DNA of 64,000 bases from Lewinella sp. 4G2 (GCF_001625015.1 NZ_LVWJ02000014.1:2542001-2606000), one strand, 5' to 3'; shown: positions 51,319-60,726, counted from the stretch's first letter. The notes: generated by a model from the sequence alone, not told the origin. A program made the numbers and translations.

Positions 51319-52560
51319 TTACTTACCGAGCATGGCCAAGTATTCAGGGTGTTTACTGTCCGTCGTTCCGGCGGCCTTGATGTAGGGCGCCGCCGTATCG
51401 GCCATCCCCTTTTTTAAATAAAGAGATGCCATCATTCTGCTCACGTCAATATTTTCCGGGCGTTTTTTATATTCCCGTTCGGCGTAAACGATAGCCTTAT
51501 CGTAATCCTCAAAATGATCGCGATAGAGCGCGGCGTATTCCAAATCCATGTTGTGCCCGGAATCTACGTCGTCCTGCAGCATCACGAAAATTTCATCTTC
51601 AATCTTCTCTGTTTTCTCTTTTTGGTTAGTCTGTTTGTAAATCTCGGCCAGTTGAATGTAGTAACCTACTTCCGGGATAATGTCAGCGGCTTCTTGAACG
51701 AGCATTTCGGCTTCCGGGTAATTTCCCTTATCCAGTTCTAGCTGACCGAGTGCGGCAATGGCGAAAGGATAATTCGGACGTTCCCGAAGTATGATTTCAA
51801 ATTGCTTTTTGGCCGCTTCTTCATCACCGTATCGTTGGTACAATTCACCAAGGGTAAGCCTGGCCCAGGCCGAGCTTTCGTATCCTGGCGCTCCCGCTTT
51901 GACCGCGCTGATCATAGCCTCTTTAGCGCCCACCACGTCACCGTGAATTTCACGCAAGTAGGAAACCCGGCTGTAAGACCGCAGATCCGGGCGGATCTTC
52001 ACCATTTTATCGGCGGCTGCCACGGCTTCGTCGTAGCGCCCCAGCTCAACGTTGACATCAACTAGCGCTCCGTAGATTTGCGCATTGTGCGGGTTGATTT
52101 CAATGGCCCGATTCGCCGTTTGAAGCGCCTCTTTGAACTCGTGCTGCGAAAGCTGAACGCCGGCCTTGGTGGAAAGGGCAAGAAACTCGAGATTTGTGTC
52201 TTTTCCTCGATTTAAGTCGAGCGCTTCGTTGACCATTTTTAAGGCGGCTGGGTAATAATGGCCGTGTTCACCGGTCACCCGGGCTTCGTTTACGAAGATT
52301 TGCGCCAAAGTTACGCGGGGTTTAATGGCCTTTGCGTCTTTTAAACGTAAGTCGCTAGCCAGTTGCATATATCCACTTTGGGTCCTGTCCCATTCCATCG
52401 CATTCTGCAAGGCGGCGGGGCGGGGTAGGAGTTCGGGGATTTCCACGTCATTGATGCCGGCGCTCTTTTCCTCATCTTTACCTGGGGCGCTGTCGCAGGT
52501 GCAAAGGAAAAGGGAGCACAGCAGGAGTATTGAGAAGGGGGAAATTATTGATTTTATCAT
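51319..52560 (-). CDS. TPR-repeat lipoprotein
   Basis: 413 residues. The N-terminus MIKSIISPFSILLLCSLFLC is a lipoprotein-type signal with candidate lipid cysteines 20 and 22 (FLCTCDSAPG). Tetratricopeptide repeats follow (for example FKEALQTANRAIEINPHNAQIYGALVDVNVELGRYDEAVAAADKMVKIRPD and NYPEAEMLVQEAADIIPEVGYYIQLAEIYKQ). It is likely a scaffold facing the periplasm. The codons around the lipobox are formed by a dispersed-repeat copy. It is downstream of the DUF4331 pair in the same direction. Confidence 0.85.
   Translation of the reverse strand: MIKSIISPFSILLLCSLFLCTCDSAPGKDEEKSAGINDVEIPELLPRPAALQNAMEWDRTQSGYMQLASDLRLKDAKAIKPRVTLAQIFVNEARVTGEHGHYYPAALKMVNEALDLNRGKDTNLEFLALSTKAGVQLSQHEFKEALQTANRAIEINPHNAQIYGALVDVNVELGRYDEAVAAADKMVKIRPDLRSYSRVSYLREIHGDVVGAKEAMISAVKAGAPGYESSAWARLTLGELYQRYGDEEAAKKQFEIILRERPNYPFAIAALGQLELDKGNYPEAEMLVQEAADIIPEVGYYIQLAEIYKQTNQKEKTEKIEDEIFVMLQDDVDSGHNMDLEYAALYRDHFEDYDKAIVYAEREYKKRPENIDVSRMMASLYLKKGMADTAAPYIKAAGTTDSKHPEYLAMLGK
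52485..52502 (+). repeat. Dispersed 18-bp repeat, copy 13 (17/18)
   Basis: GGGCGCTGTCGCAGGTGC followed by AAAG; in the lipoprotein's sense it reads CTCDSAP in a third register. Confidence 0.75.
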
Positions 52561-52592
52561 GTCTACTTCAGATTTAAATTAGTGGTAGCGGT

Positions 52593-52663
52593 CTACTCAA
52601 TGCTCAGTCGTAGCATGGAAGCCGGTGAGCTACACCGGCTTACCATACCACGCATCTGAGTAG
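52593..52663. other. Two-level hairpin in the TPR/DUF4331 spacer
   Basis: CTACTCA (52593-52599) pairs with 52657-52663, enclosing a perfect AAGCCGGTG/CACCGGCTT hairpin (52619-52641). It lies 33 bases upstream of the TPR gene; it could be a leader structure. Confidence 0.4.
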
Positions 52664-52739
52664 AAAATCGCTGGCGCTCAGTTCGGGCGCATCAACCAAG
52701 GTCCGTATTGATCCTGGTATAATAGTATTGTACAAAAGC

Positions 52740-52771
52740 ACGGCCGGGTCAAACTGAGTCAACCCGGCCGT
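52740..52771 (-). terminator. Hairpin terminator of the first DUF4331 gene
   Basis: ACGGCCGGGT (52740-52749) pairs perfectly with 52762-52771, just after the stop codon at 52793 on the minus strand; only a weak T-run follows. Confidence 0.65.
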
Positions 52772-52792
52772 ATGCCTTGTAAAAGCGTTGAA

Positions 52793-54859
52793 TTAATTAC
52801 TCTTCACCATCTGAATGGTTTGGAGAACGCTGCCAGCTCCGTTGCGGACAACGGCAAAGTAGGTTCCAGCGGGGAGGTTATTCACCTGAACCGGAACTTG
52901 ATGTTCACCCGTTGTGAACGTTTGGCGAGCCAAATTCCGCATCAGGCGGCCGTTAACGTCATGCAAGTCAATGCTGACGGCGGTCAGCTCACGCACGCGT
53001 AACTTGATCGTTGTTTGCGTTTGGAATGGATTCGGGAAGTTCACCCCAATCACGTTCGGCGCGCTGGCACCAACTCCATCCTCATTGAAAAAGTCTCCCG
53101 TGGAGGTAGTAACCGCGCCACCACATTCACCCTTAGCGCCAGCGGGTAGCGCCATGAAGGGGAATGAGCCGCGGAAATCCTTGTCATTAGCTTCGACACC
53201 GGTCGTGTAACCCAGGACGCCCAGTAGATCGTCCGTTACCGGGCTCGGGCTCGTTGCTGGGTCGTAATCATCATAGAATAAACCTATAGCGGCCAGAACA
53301 ACACCACTTACGGCTTGAAGCTCAATCCGGGTGACGTCATCTTCGAGACGGCGACCATTCGGGAAACCGTCCATATTAGGAATTTCGGCAAGATCAGCGT
53401 TCGCATTAAAACGTGGATCCGTTAAACCGAGTACGGCTGCCTGGACTAGGCCGAGGGAGCTGAAATCTTCACTATCGCGTGGTGTCGGCGGGACGGCCAT
53501 GTTCAAGCGCAACATATCACCACCGTTGGGCAAGAAGTTATTGATGAAAGGTTTACCAGCGGCCAGGACGTTACCGGCTTTCCCGGTTGCCAATTGATAA
53601 GGGGGAAGGTTGGGTACGCCCGTGTGGAAGATTGGCCAAAGGTCTACCGAGCGTGGTTTGCCGGGGCCAGGAAGGAGCAGGTCGACAAAGGGTGAAGCGC
53701 TGCCGAGGGCGGTACCGTCAAGCGCCGCATTGCCTTTGGCTACGAATAGTCCGTCAGCTCCATTAGAAAAGTCTACCGCACCTAGTGGGGTCACGCTGGC
53801 TTTCTGGACGCGAAGAGGCTCGAAAGCGGGTACGGCCGCGGCAAACTGGTCTTCATCCATGTAGAGGGCCAGCTCGGGATTGTAAAAGAAACCGTCGAGG
53901 GTCGTGTCGGCCAATTCATCGTAAGGGGTGATGGCGTTCCAGTAATCCTTCATGCCTACGGGAATCACCGCTTCGTTAGTAAGAGGCATACCCAAGCGAG
54001 ACACCTGGATCCATTCGCCTCCTACGACTGGCTTGGAGCCATCCGTTTGTAGCGTGGACATGGATGGCCGGCTTGCGGAAGCCCACACGCCGATTACGTA
54101 GTCCGCGTCTAGAATATTAGCCGGTGTGTTGGCGCCGTCTTTTTGCAGCATGGTGATCGGCACGTTAATGGCAATGGCGCTAGTATTGAAGCAAGCCAAA
54201 CCGTCAATGGGGTCCCCGTTTTGGCGGGGGGCATCACCAAGGTCGAAGATTCCGCCGAGGTCAACAAAGAAAGGGTCATCGACCGGGCCGGCAAAAACAA
54301 CTTCACTGTCGTTCGTAAGGCTGCTGATCTTACTCGTCCAGTGAGCTTCGTAAGAATCAGCCCCCAATCCTACCGGTGACGTAATGGAGCGTTCTCCAAT
54401 GTTGTTAGCGGGGACTTCGCCGTCATCAATGATGGTAGCGAAGGATACTCCACCGTCCATACTGCGCTCCATGATGTAAGTCGTCTTCAGGTTTTCGCCC
54501 TGGCGAATATTGAAGAATGTTCCGGGAACCTCGTTTGTCCGTTGAAAAGTGAAGCGGTAGATAATGTCATCACCCATGGTCGTGGCATCGTTGTCGATGT
54601 GTATCTCGTACCGGATGTCCTCGCCAAAGTGATAGTAATTCGGCCCGCCGTGAGGAAGTTGCATCGGGATGTAAGTCGCGATGAGGGTGATGTATTGGGG
54701 GTCTTCCGGGCTGCGGAAGGCGTAGACGTCGACGTTATCCGCCAGTGGATCGTCCGCGATAAGTGGTGCTTCCCGGTGGCTGGAGGCGGATGCTGATACG
54801 GAGATCAGTATGCCCAACAGCAGCGTGAAAACGCACTTGTTTAGAAATGAATATTGCAT
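52793..54859 (-). CDS. DUF4331 protein with type IX sorting domain
   Basis: 688 residues. Signal peptide, then the DUF4331 opening ASSHREAPLIADDPLADNVDVYAFRSP, GPNYYHFGEDIRYEIHIDND, VADDVTRIELQAVSGVVLAAIG-like C-terminal part and HTGVPNLPPYQLATGKAGN. The last 80 residues (NFPNPFQTQTTIKL...LPAGTYFAVVRNGAGSVLQTIQMVKSN) are a Por-type sorting domain, so it should be exported to the surface. Function of DUF4331 is unknown. It is a tandem paralogue of the next gene. Confidence 0.92.
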   Translation of the reverse strand: MQYSFLNKCVFTLLLGILISVSASASSHREAPLIADDPLADNVDVYAFRSPEDPQYITLIATYIPMQLPHGGPNYYHFGEDIRYEIHIDNDATTMGDDIIYRFTFQRTNEVPGTFFNIRQGENLKTTYIMERSMDGGVSFATIIDDGEVPANNIGERSITSPVGLGADSYEAHWTSKISSLTNDSEVVFAGPVDDPFFVDLGGIFDLGDAPRQNGDPIDGLACFNTSAIAINVPITMLQKDGANTPANILDADYVIGVWASASRPSMSTLQTDGSKPVVGGEWIQVSRLGMPLTNEAVIPVGMKDYWNAITPYDELADTTLDGFFYNPELALYMDEDQFAAAVPAFEPLRVQKASVTPLGAVDFSNGADGLFVAKGNAALDGTALGSASPFVDLLLPGPGKPRSVDLWPIFHTGVPNLPPYQLATGKAGNVLAAGKPFINNFLPNGGDMLRLNMAVPPTPRDSEDFSSLGLVQAAVLGLTDPRFNANADLAEIPNMDGFPNGRRLEDDVTRIELQAVSGVVLAAIGLFYDDYDPATSPSPVTDDLLGVLGYTTGVEANDKDFRGSFPFMALPAGAKGECGGAVTTSTGDFFNEDGVGASAPNVIGVNFPNPFQTQTTIKLRVRELTAVSIDLHDVNGRLMRNLARQTFTTGEHQVPVQVNNLPAGTYFAVVRNGAGSVLQTIQMVKSN

Positions 54860-54934
54860 TTATGTTTATGATGTGCCCCGTCGGCAAATGGGCCGCGGGG
54901 AGGTCATTTAATATGGTTAATCCTTTGGAATTAC

Positions 54935-56686
54935 TTATTCCGGATTGGTATGGTCGACCTCCGTTCCACTCCAGGGCATGGCCACGTAGGGGAAGGTGGA
55001 AGAGAAGGGGCGATCGTTAGCCTCTACCTCGGTAGTATAACCGAGTACATCCAGGAGGTCCTGGGTCAGCAACGGGCTATCAGCGGCGGCACGGTCATCG
55101 TAACCCAGGCCAATAGCGGCCAGCACGACGCCAGCGACGGCCTGAAGCTCGATGCGGGTAACGTCATCTTCCAGGCGGCGACCGTTCGGGAAACCATCCA
55201 TATTAGGAATGAATTGCACGTCGGTATTGGCGTAGGTAGCATCGGTTAATCCAAGCACAGCTGCCTGAATCAGCCCGAGAGAGCTAAAGGATTCGCTGTC
55301 ACGAGCCGTGACTGGCGTGGCCATATTCAAGCGAAGCATATCTCCACCGTTGGGCAGGAAGTTGTTGATGAATGGCTTACCAGCGGCTAAGGGATTGCCA
55401 GCGGGCTTACCAGTCGCCAATTGGTATGGAGGTAAATTAGGAACTCCCGTATGGAATATAGGCCACAAGTCTACGGAGCGCGGCGCTCCGGCGCTCGGTA
55501 GTAGCAAATCCTGGAAGCCGGCAGCTGGGCCTAAGGCCGTACCATTCAGCGCGGCATTACCACGAAGAATGAAAAGACCATCGGCGCCGTTACTGAAGTC
55601 AACGTTACCGAGTACTGTTTTCGCAGCCGTCTGTACCCGTAAAGGGGCAAAAGCTGGGACGACACTACCGAACTGGTCATCATCCATGTAAAGCGCTAAT
55701 TCGGGATTGTAAAAATAGCCGTCTAACCGGGTATCCGTGATTTCGTCGTAGGGAGAAATGGCGTTCCAGTAGTCTTTGTCCCCAATTGGAACAACGGCTT
55801 CATTCGTTAGGGGCATCCCCAGGCGGGAGACCTGTACCCAGTCGCCGGCGTAGGTGGCCGTATCGCCCGCGATCAAAGTTCTGGTGGCTGGGCGACTGGC
55901 GGAAGCCCATACTCCGATGACGTAGTCCGGGTCGAGGATGCTGGTTGGCGTTGCTGGTGCGCTGGATTTTAGCAGTGTCGCTATAGGAATCTTGAGCGCG
56001 ATGGTATGTACGTTAAATTGAGCCAAACCATCACGGCTTTTCTGACCGTCCGACTGGCGCGGGCTATCACCCAAATCAAAAATTCCGGCAAGATCCACAA
56101 AGAATGGATCGTCAGAAGGGCCAGCCCATACCGTTTCACCGGTGGACGCCGTAGTAATGGCACTAGCCATTAACTGCTCGTAACTGGAATCCAAACCAGG
56201 GCCTCCGCCAGTAATGCTGCGAGGGCCTATGTTGTTAGGCGGCACGATGCCATCCTCCAAAATAGTTTCGAAACTCATGCCACCGTCGAGGCTTCGTTCG
56301 AGGGTGTAGGTGGCTTTGATATTTTCTCCGAATCGAACGTTAAAAAAAGTTGTCGGGTCTTCGTTCGTGCGGGTGAAAGTAAAACGGTAGGTTACGTCGT
56401 CACCAGCCGTCGAGGCATCGTTGTCTACGTGAATCTCGTAGCGAATATTTTCGCCGAAAGTGTAATAATTCGGCCCACCCTGGGGAAGCTGCATGGGTAT
56501 GTAGCTGGCCAAAATTGTAATGGTGTTAGGGTCGTCCGGGCTTCGGAAGGCATAAACATCGGTGTTGTCCGCCAAAGGATCATCCGCAATGAGAGGGGCT
56601 TCCCGGTGCGAGGAAGCGGCCAACCCAAAAGAAAGCAGAAGGAGTAAGGCGAAACCAGCCGACTTGCGAAGTATAACTTGCTGCAT
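54935..56686 (-). CDS. DUF4331 protein without sorting domain
   Basis: 583 residues. Signal peptide followed by the same DUF4331 blocks as its downstream neighbour (AASSHREAPLIADDPLADNTDVYAFRSPDDP; GPNYYTFGENIRYEIHVDND; FSNGADGLFILRGNAALNGTALG). It stops at PWSGTEVDHTNPE with no sorting domain, so it should remain periplasmic. The close similarity and 75-base spacing show a tandem duplication with different destinations for the products. Confidence 0.92.
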   Translation of the reverse strand: MQQVILRKSAGFALLLLLSFGLAASSHREAPLIADDPLADNTDVYAFRSPDDPNTITILASYIPMQLPQGGPNYYTFGENIRYEIHVDNDASTAGDDVTYRFTFTRTNEDPTTFFNVRFGENIKATYTLERSLDGGMSFETILEDGIVPPNNIGPRSITGGGPGLDSSYEQLMASAITTASTGETVWAGPSDDPFFVDLAGIFDLGDSPRQSDGQKSRDGLAQFNVHTIALKIPIATLLKSSAPATPTSILDPDYVIGVWASASRPATRTLIAGDTATYAGDWVQVSRLGMPLTNEAVVPIGDKDYWNAISPYDEITDTRLDGYFYNPELALYMDDDQFGSVVPAFAPLRVQTAAKTVLGNVDFSNGADGLFILRGNAALNGTALGPAAGFQDLLLPSAGAPRSVDLWPIFHTGVPNLPPYQLATGKPAGNPLAAGKPFINNFLPNGGDMLRLNMATPVTARDSESFSSLGLIQAAVLGLTDATYANTDVQFIPNMDGFPNGRRLEDDVTRIELQAVAGVVLAAIGLGYDDRAAADSPLLTQDLLDVLGYTTEVEANDRPFSSTFPYVAMPWSGTEVDHTNPE

Positions 56687-56922
56687 AGTGGTATCTGGTT
56701 AAAAAATTTACTAATGCCAAAACGACACTGTCTTAGTAAAGCTACAACGGAACCCTTCGGTATTAGTTCTCACCATTGAGAAACAATTATTTTAATAGTC
56801 GCCGCGAATTCCAAACAAGACTACTCTTTTTTGACGATTGGTCTATAATATATTCGGTCACGGATCAGACCGTATAAGCCTCAACCATATCGATTTGGAA
56901 GCGGAGGGATTACTTTGCGGCC

Positions 56923-57022
56923 GTGAACCTCCAACGACTACAATTTTTCCGAATCTACGCATGTGCAATCCTTTTTGCGCTGGTGTCCCTTTCCCCCCCG
57001 AACGGTGGTGGCGCAGACCACC
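56923..57022 (+). pseudogene. VanZ-like gene remnant (first ~30 codons)
   Basis: A GTG-started frame reads NLQRLQFFRIYACAILFALV then SLSPPNGGG-ADHL, which looks like the first helix and loop of a VanZ-family membrane protein. A TACTTTG box ends five bases before the GTG. The frame is cut by the group II intron remnant and ends at a stop at 57058; no VanZ remainder is found beyond it. Confidence 0.5.
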
Positions 57023-57724
57023 TCACTGATTGTCAAGTGGAGAAAGGAGTCCGTTGCTAAATCTTTGTTGTGCGCCAGGCATGGCGCACGTCTACCGGCG
57101 GGTCAAGAGTAATAAGGGCAGCGCGGGCTTCGACGGGATGACCGTCGATGCGCTCAAAGCCCATCTTGATTCCAACTGGGAGGCGGTCAAAGTAGCGTTG
57201 TTGAATGATGATTACCATCCGCAGGCGATCCGCCGGGTGATGATCCCGAAGCCTTCGGGCGGGGAACGTCAGCTGGGGATACCTACGGTGATCCGAGGAT
57301 GGGCGATGTACTTTTCATTGAGTGAGACGAAGAAATGGATGGAACCACTAGACAGTTGGTTGCGCCGCCGTCTGCGCAAGGTGAGATGGCAGCAATGGAA
57401 ACGCAACTGGACGCGCTTTGAGGGACTGATTAAACGGGGGCTGGAAGAAGAGCGCGCCGCGAGGAGCGCCTTTAACCGGCTAGGCCCGTGGTTCAACTCG
57501 GGTGCCTCCCATATGAACCAAGCCTTCCCGAAGAGCTACTACGACAAGATCGGACTGGTCAGGATAACCGCAACGATTAACAAGCGCAAGGCCGATAGGC
57601 AATTTAAGGGAACCGCCGTGATACGGAACCGTACGTCCGGTGGTGTGAGAGGGCCAGGGGGAAGACGACTACCTTTGTGGAATCCACAGGTTTAAATAGT
57701 TACCTTCTCCTCACCCTACTCGAT
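57023..57724 (+). mobile_element. Internally deleted group II intron with intact 3' end
   Basis: It contains a maturase gene with a large internal deletion, then a domain V-like hairpin (ACCGCC...ACGG-aa-CCGT...GGTGGT, about 57611-57644), the GTGTGAGAGG sequence and the CCTACTCGAT 3' terminus of many bacterial group II introns, ending near 57724. The 5' ribozyme half was not recognised. The 3' side lies 15 bases from the next gene's stop. Confidence 0.8.
57030..57695 (+). pseudogene. Group II intron reverse transcriptase/maturase with RT core deleted
   Basis: 221 codons from a TTG. The start is RT domain 0/1 (MAHVYRRVKSNKGSAGFDGM...IRRVMIPKPSGGERQLGIPTV); normally DRLIQQAI and the YADD-box region follow, but here the frame jumps directly to VIRGWAMYFSLSETKKW of the maturase domain. 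Without the catalytic YxDD region it cannot reverse-transcribe. The domain X part matches 50122-50435 almost exactly. Confidence 0.88.
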
Positions 57725-57738
57725 TCTTCCAGACTCGG

Positions 57739-58593
57739 TTAGAAGGTGTAACAACCAGACTTGCCAGAACCACGCCCAATGGCAATGCCCAGCGTAAGCC
57801 CACCAACAAAGTAGTAGTCATTGTTTTCACCACCGCGGTTGTAGGTGAGGTCGGGCACATCCGACGGTGAGGTGACGGCGGGGTTGGAGAAGAAAGCGCC
57901 GGCGGAACCGGTTTGGCTCAGGACATCGGAGTAGCGGACCAGCTGGCTGCTGATGTCGTCCAGATTATCCGTGCCCGGGATGCGGCCGCCCAGTTCAAGG
58001 CCAACGACGAAGCGTTCGGCGAAGCGGACGCGGACGCCACCACCGACGATCCCTACGGTAGTAGTCAATTCATAAGGGGTGGGTTCGTAGCCGGGGAGGC
58101 CCGAGCCCTGTCCCTGGGTACGGAGCGGCTGCAGGTCCACGTAATTACCTTCCTGGTTGCGGGCCTGGGGGTTGAAGCTCAGGACGCCGATACCCGCGAA
58201 AATGTAGGGAGCCAAAAAATTACTTTCCGGATCGCCAACGTAGAACAGATCGAGTTCCGCCACGATGTTGAATTCTGAAAGGGAAGAACGGAATTCCCGC
58301 CTCACTTCCGTGCGCTCACCGAAACCGTTCGGTAGGCTGGTGATATCCTCCCCCGAAAGGCGGCCGAAATTACCGTTCACCCGAACGCCAAAGCGAGTGG
58401 TGGGGCGGTAACGGAGGTAGGCACCACCGGCGAAATTGATATCATCAGCGAAAATACCGAAGGTGCTCGGGCTGAGGTCGCCGCTGTAAACGGAGCCACC
58501 TGCCTTTACGCCCAGTTCTAGCTGCGCCGAAAGGGCAGTGGAAGTCAAAGCAAGCAGGAAAACAAAGAAGAGTTGGTTTAGTGGGGAACGCAT
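57739..58593 (-). CDS. DUF6089-like outer-membrane beta-barrel protein
   Basis: 284 residues. Signal peptide (ends LSAQ), then ELGVKAGGSVYSGDLSPSTFG...FAGGAYLRYRPTTRFGVRVNGNFGRLSGED, APYIFAGIGVLSFNPQ and GGGVRVRFAERFVVGLELGGRI: alternating beta-strands of a small outer-membrane barrel. The family is common in Bacteroidota; a role in cell-envelope integrity is only surmised. Confidence 0.85.
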   Translation of the reverse strand: MRSPLNQLFFVFLLALTSTALSAQLELGVKAGGSVYSGDLSPSTFGIFADDINFAGGAYLRYRPTTRFGVRVNGNFGRLSGEDITSLPNGFGERTEVRREFRSSLSEFNIVAELDLFYVGDPESNFLAPYIFAGIGVLSFNPQARNQEGNYVDLQPLRTQGQGSGLPGYEPTPYELTTTVGIVGGGVRVRFAERFVVGLELGGRIPGTDNLDDISSQLVRYSDVLSQTGSAGAFFSNPAVTSPSDVPDLTYNRGGENNDYYFVGGLTLGIAIGRGSGKSGCYTF

Positions 58594-58896
58594 ACGCGGA
58601 AGACAAGCTTTACGACCCGATTTACTAGGGCCAGTTCGACATACGGTGATCAGAATACTAGCGGAAAGGTGGGCCGCAAACCAGCAAATAGCCAGTGTGC
58701 TGCCTTCCAGTCATTATCCCTAACGCGAAGCACGCTTAGGAATTTCAAAGGTAGGCTGTTTTTTCCCATCCAATCGTCTTTGGTGGGGTACTGACGTACT
58801 TCAGAAGTGGCCCAACGTCCAATTCCGGTCATTTTCGAGGTGGCTCGGGCTACCATTGCATCTTCAAGGCCGTTGCGTCGTTTCTTTGCGTAGCCT
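58594..58896. other. Divergent spacer with no recognised feature
   Basis: About 300 bases between the divergent barrel and ABC-transporter genes. I see no convincing gene, repeat copy or hairpin; promoters for both sides should lie here but no perfect TAnnTTTG pair was found. Confidence 0.5.
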
Positions 58897-60726
58897 ATGC
58901 GAACAACTAAGGAAAAAGAAGAAACGCCAGATTCCGGGCGGACGAAGAAGGAGAAGCTGCAACGTTCCTACCGCATCTTCGGCTACGTCGAACGTTTTAA
59001 GTGGAAGTTCCTCCTCAGCTTTGTCATTCTCGTACTGAGTTCGCTGGTCTTCCTCGTTATCATGCAACTACCGGGGGAGGCTCTGAACGTGCTCAACGGG
59101 GAAGGGAGTTACGGCCTTACCGTCAAGGAAATATTCACCCTGCTCTTCGTACTACTCGCCATCCAGGCACCGCTGAGTTTTTTGCGGGTGCGTCTTCAGG
59201 CAGAAGTCAGCGAGAAAGCCATGGGAGCTCTACGGAAGGATCTTTACGGACAAATTCTTCGACTCCAAATCCCTTTCTTCGAGAGCAATCGGGTGGGGGA
59301 GTTGACAAGCCGAATCACCAACGACATCACCCAGATCCAGGGCATCTTCGCCCTTACGCTGGCCGAGTTTTTGCGGCAGATGATCATCCTGTTGGGGGCC
59401 ATCGCATTCATTTTTTACACGATGAGCAAGCTGGCATTGGTGAGCCTGGCCATCTTCCCCGTCGTCGTGATTGCCGCCATGTTCTTTGGCCGCTACGTGC
59501 GCAAAATGACGAAGGCGCGCCAGGAGCAACTAGCTACCTCCAACGTGATCGTGGAGGAAAGTCTCCAGTCCATCAATACAGTAAAAGCTTACACGAACGA
59601 GGAATACGAACTCGTCCGCTACGCGAAAAGTATTGACGAAACGATTCGCATTTCTCTCAAGACGGCCTCCGCCCGCGGCCTCTTTTCGGCGTTTATCGTG
59701 ACGGTCATGTTCGGCTCCCTATTTTACATCATTTACCGCGCTACTTTACTGGTACAGGCCGGTAGCCTGGAGACGGGTGATCTTTTCAGTTTCGTCATCT
59801 TCGTTGCCCTCATCGGTGGTTCCATTGCCAGCCTGGGTAATTTCTACACCGAGATCCTTTCCGCACTCGGTGCCTCGGATCGGGTGGTCGACATCCTGGA
59901 AAGCAAAGAGGTGGAAGCCATCCCCAACCCTGCCGTCGGTAAGCAGATCGACCAACCTGCGGCGAAGAAACAATTGTTTCGGGGGAAGATCCAGTACGAT
60001 CAGGTTCGTTTCCATTACCCGACGCGGCCAGACGTAGAAGTCCTAAAGTCCATCTCCCTGACGGTGGAACCGGGGCAGAAGGTCGCCCTCGTTGGAGCAA
60101 GCGGGAGTGGCAAATCCACCATCGTTAAGCTACTGTTGCGTTTCTACCCCCTCACTTCGGGTGAAATCAGCGTGGATGGCCAGGACGTCAATGAATTCGA
60201 TCTCCACGAGTTCCGGGAGCATTTGGCGCTCGTCCCTCAGGAAGTGATGCTTTTCGGCGGCACCATCCGGGAGAACATTGCCTACGGTAGCCTTGGCGCT
60301 TCCGACGAAATGATCTTCGAAGCAGCGCGCAAAGCGAATGCGTTTGACTTCATCCAGAAATTCCCCGAAGGCTTCGATACGGTGGTCGGTGATCGCGGCA
60401 TCCAGTTGTCCGGTGGGCAGCGGCAACGCGTCGCCATCGCCCGGGCGATCCTCAAAGATCCTGCTATTCTGTTGCTGGACGAAGCGACCTCCAGTCTCGA
60501 CGCCGAGAGCGAACGCGTCGTTCAGGATGCCCTCAACCGCCTCATGGAAGGCCGTACCAGCATCATCATCGCCCACCGTTTGGCGACCATCCGCGAGGTG
60601 GACCGCATCTACGTGATCGAGAACGGCCGCATCGTCGAGGCCGGTACCCACGATGAGCTCAGCGCCATCCCCGGCGGTGCCTATTCCGCGCTCGCCCGTC
60701 TCCAATTTGAACCCGTCGCCGAATGA
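58897..60726 (+). CDS. ABC exporter (fused membrane and ATPase domains, MsbA-like)
   Basis: 609 residues. A basic N-terminus, six membrane helices (residues about 40-330) and an ATPase domain with Walker A GASGSGKST (about 398-406), Q-loop VPQEVMLFGGT, signature LSGGQRQR (near 504), Walker B ILLLDEATSSLD and switch IIAHRLATI. Half-transporters like this dimerise to flip lipids, lipid A or drugs. The last bases overlap the murB start (ATGA), so the two are coupled. Confidence 0.93.
   Translation: MRTTKEKEETPDSGRTKKEKLQRSYRIFGYVERFKWKFLLSFVILVLSSLVFLVIMQLPGEALNVLNGEGSYGLTVKEIFTLLFVLLAIQAPLSFLRVRLQAEVSEKAMGALRKDLYGQILRLQIPFFESNRVGELTSRITNDITQIQGIFALTLAEFLRQMIILLGAIAFIFYTMSKLALVSLAIFPVVVIAAMFFGRYVRKMTKARQEQLATSNVIVEESLQSINTVKAYTNEEYELVRYAKSIDETIRISLKTASARGLFSAFIVTVMFGSLFYIIYRATLLVQAGSLETGDLFSFVIFVALIGGSIASLGNFYTEILSALGASDRVVDILESKEVEAIPNPAVGKQIDQPAAKKQLFRGKIQYDQVRFHYPTRPDVEVLKSISLTVEPGQKVALVGASGSGKSTIVKLLLRFYPLTSGEISVDGQDVNEFDLHEFREHLALVPQEVMLFGGTIRENIAYGSLGASDEMIFEAARKANAFDFIQKFPEGFDTVVGDRGIQLSGGQRQRVAIARAILKDPAILLLDEATSSLDAESERVVQDALNRLMEGRTSIIIAHRLATIREVDRIYVIENGRIVEAGTHDELSAIPGGAYSALARLQFEPVAE

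Noticed and set aside
54935-56686. A sorting domain lost by frameshift after the second DUF4331 gene
   Set aside because: The downstream 75-base spacer is too short to contain a sorting domain in any frame.
58538-58860. Short open frames in the spacer before the ABC exporter
   Set aside because: They have no signal, domain or coding bias and overlap the barrel gene or promoter area.
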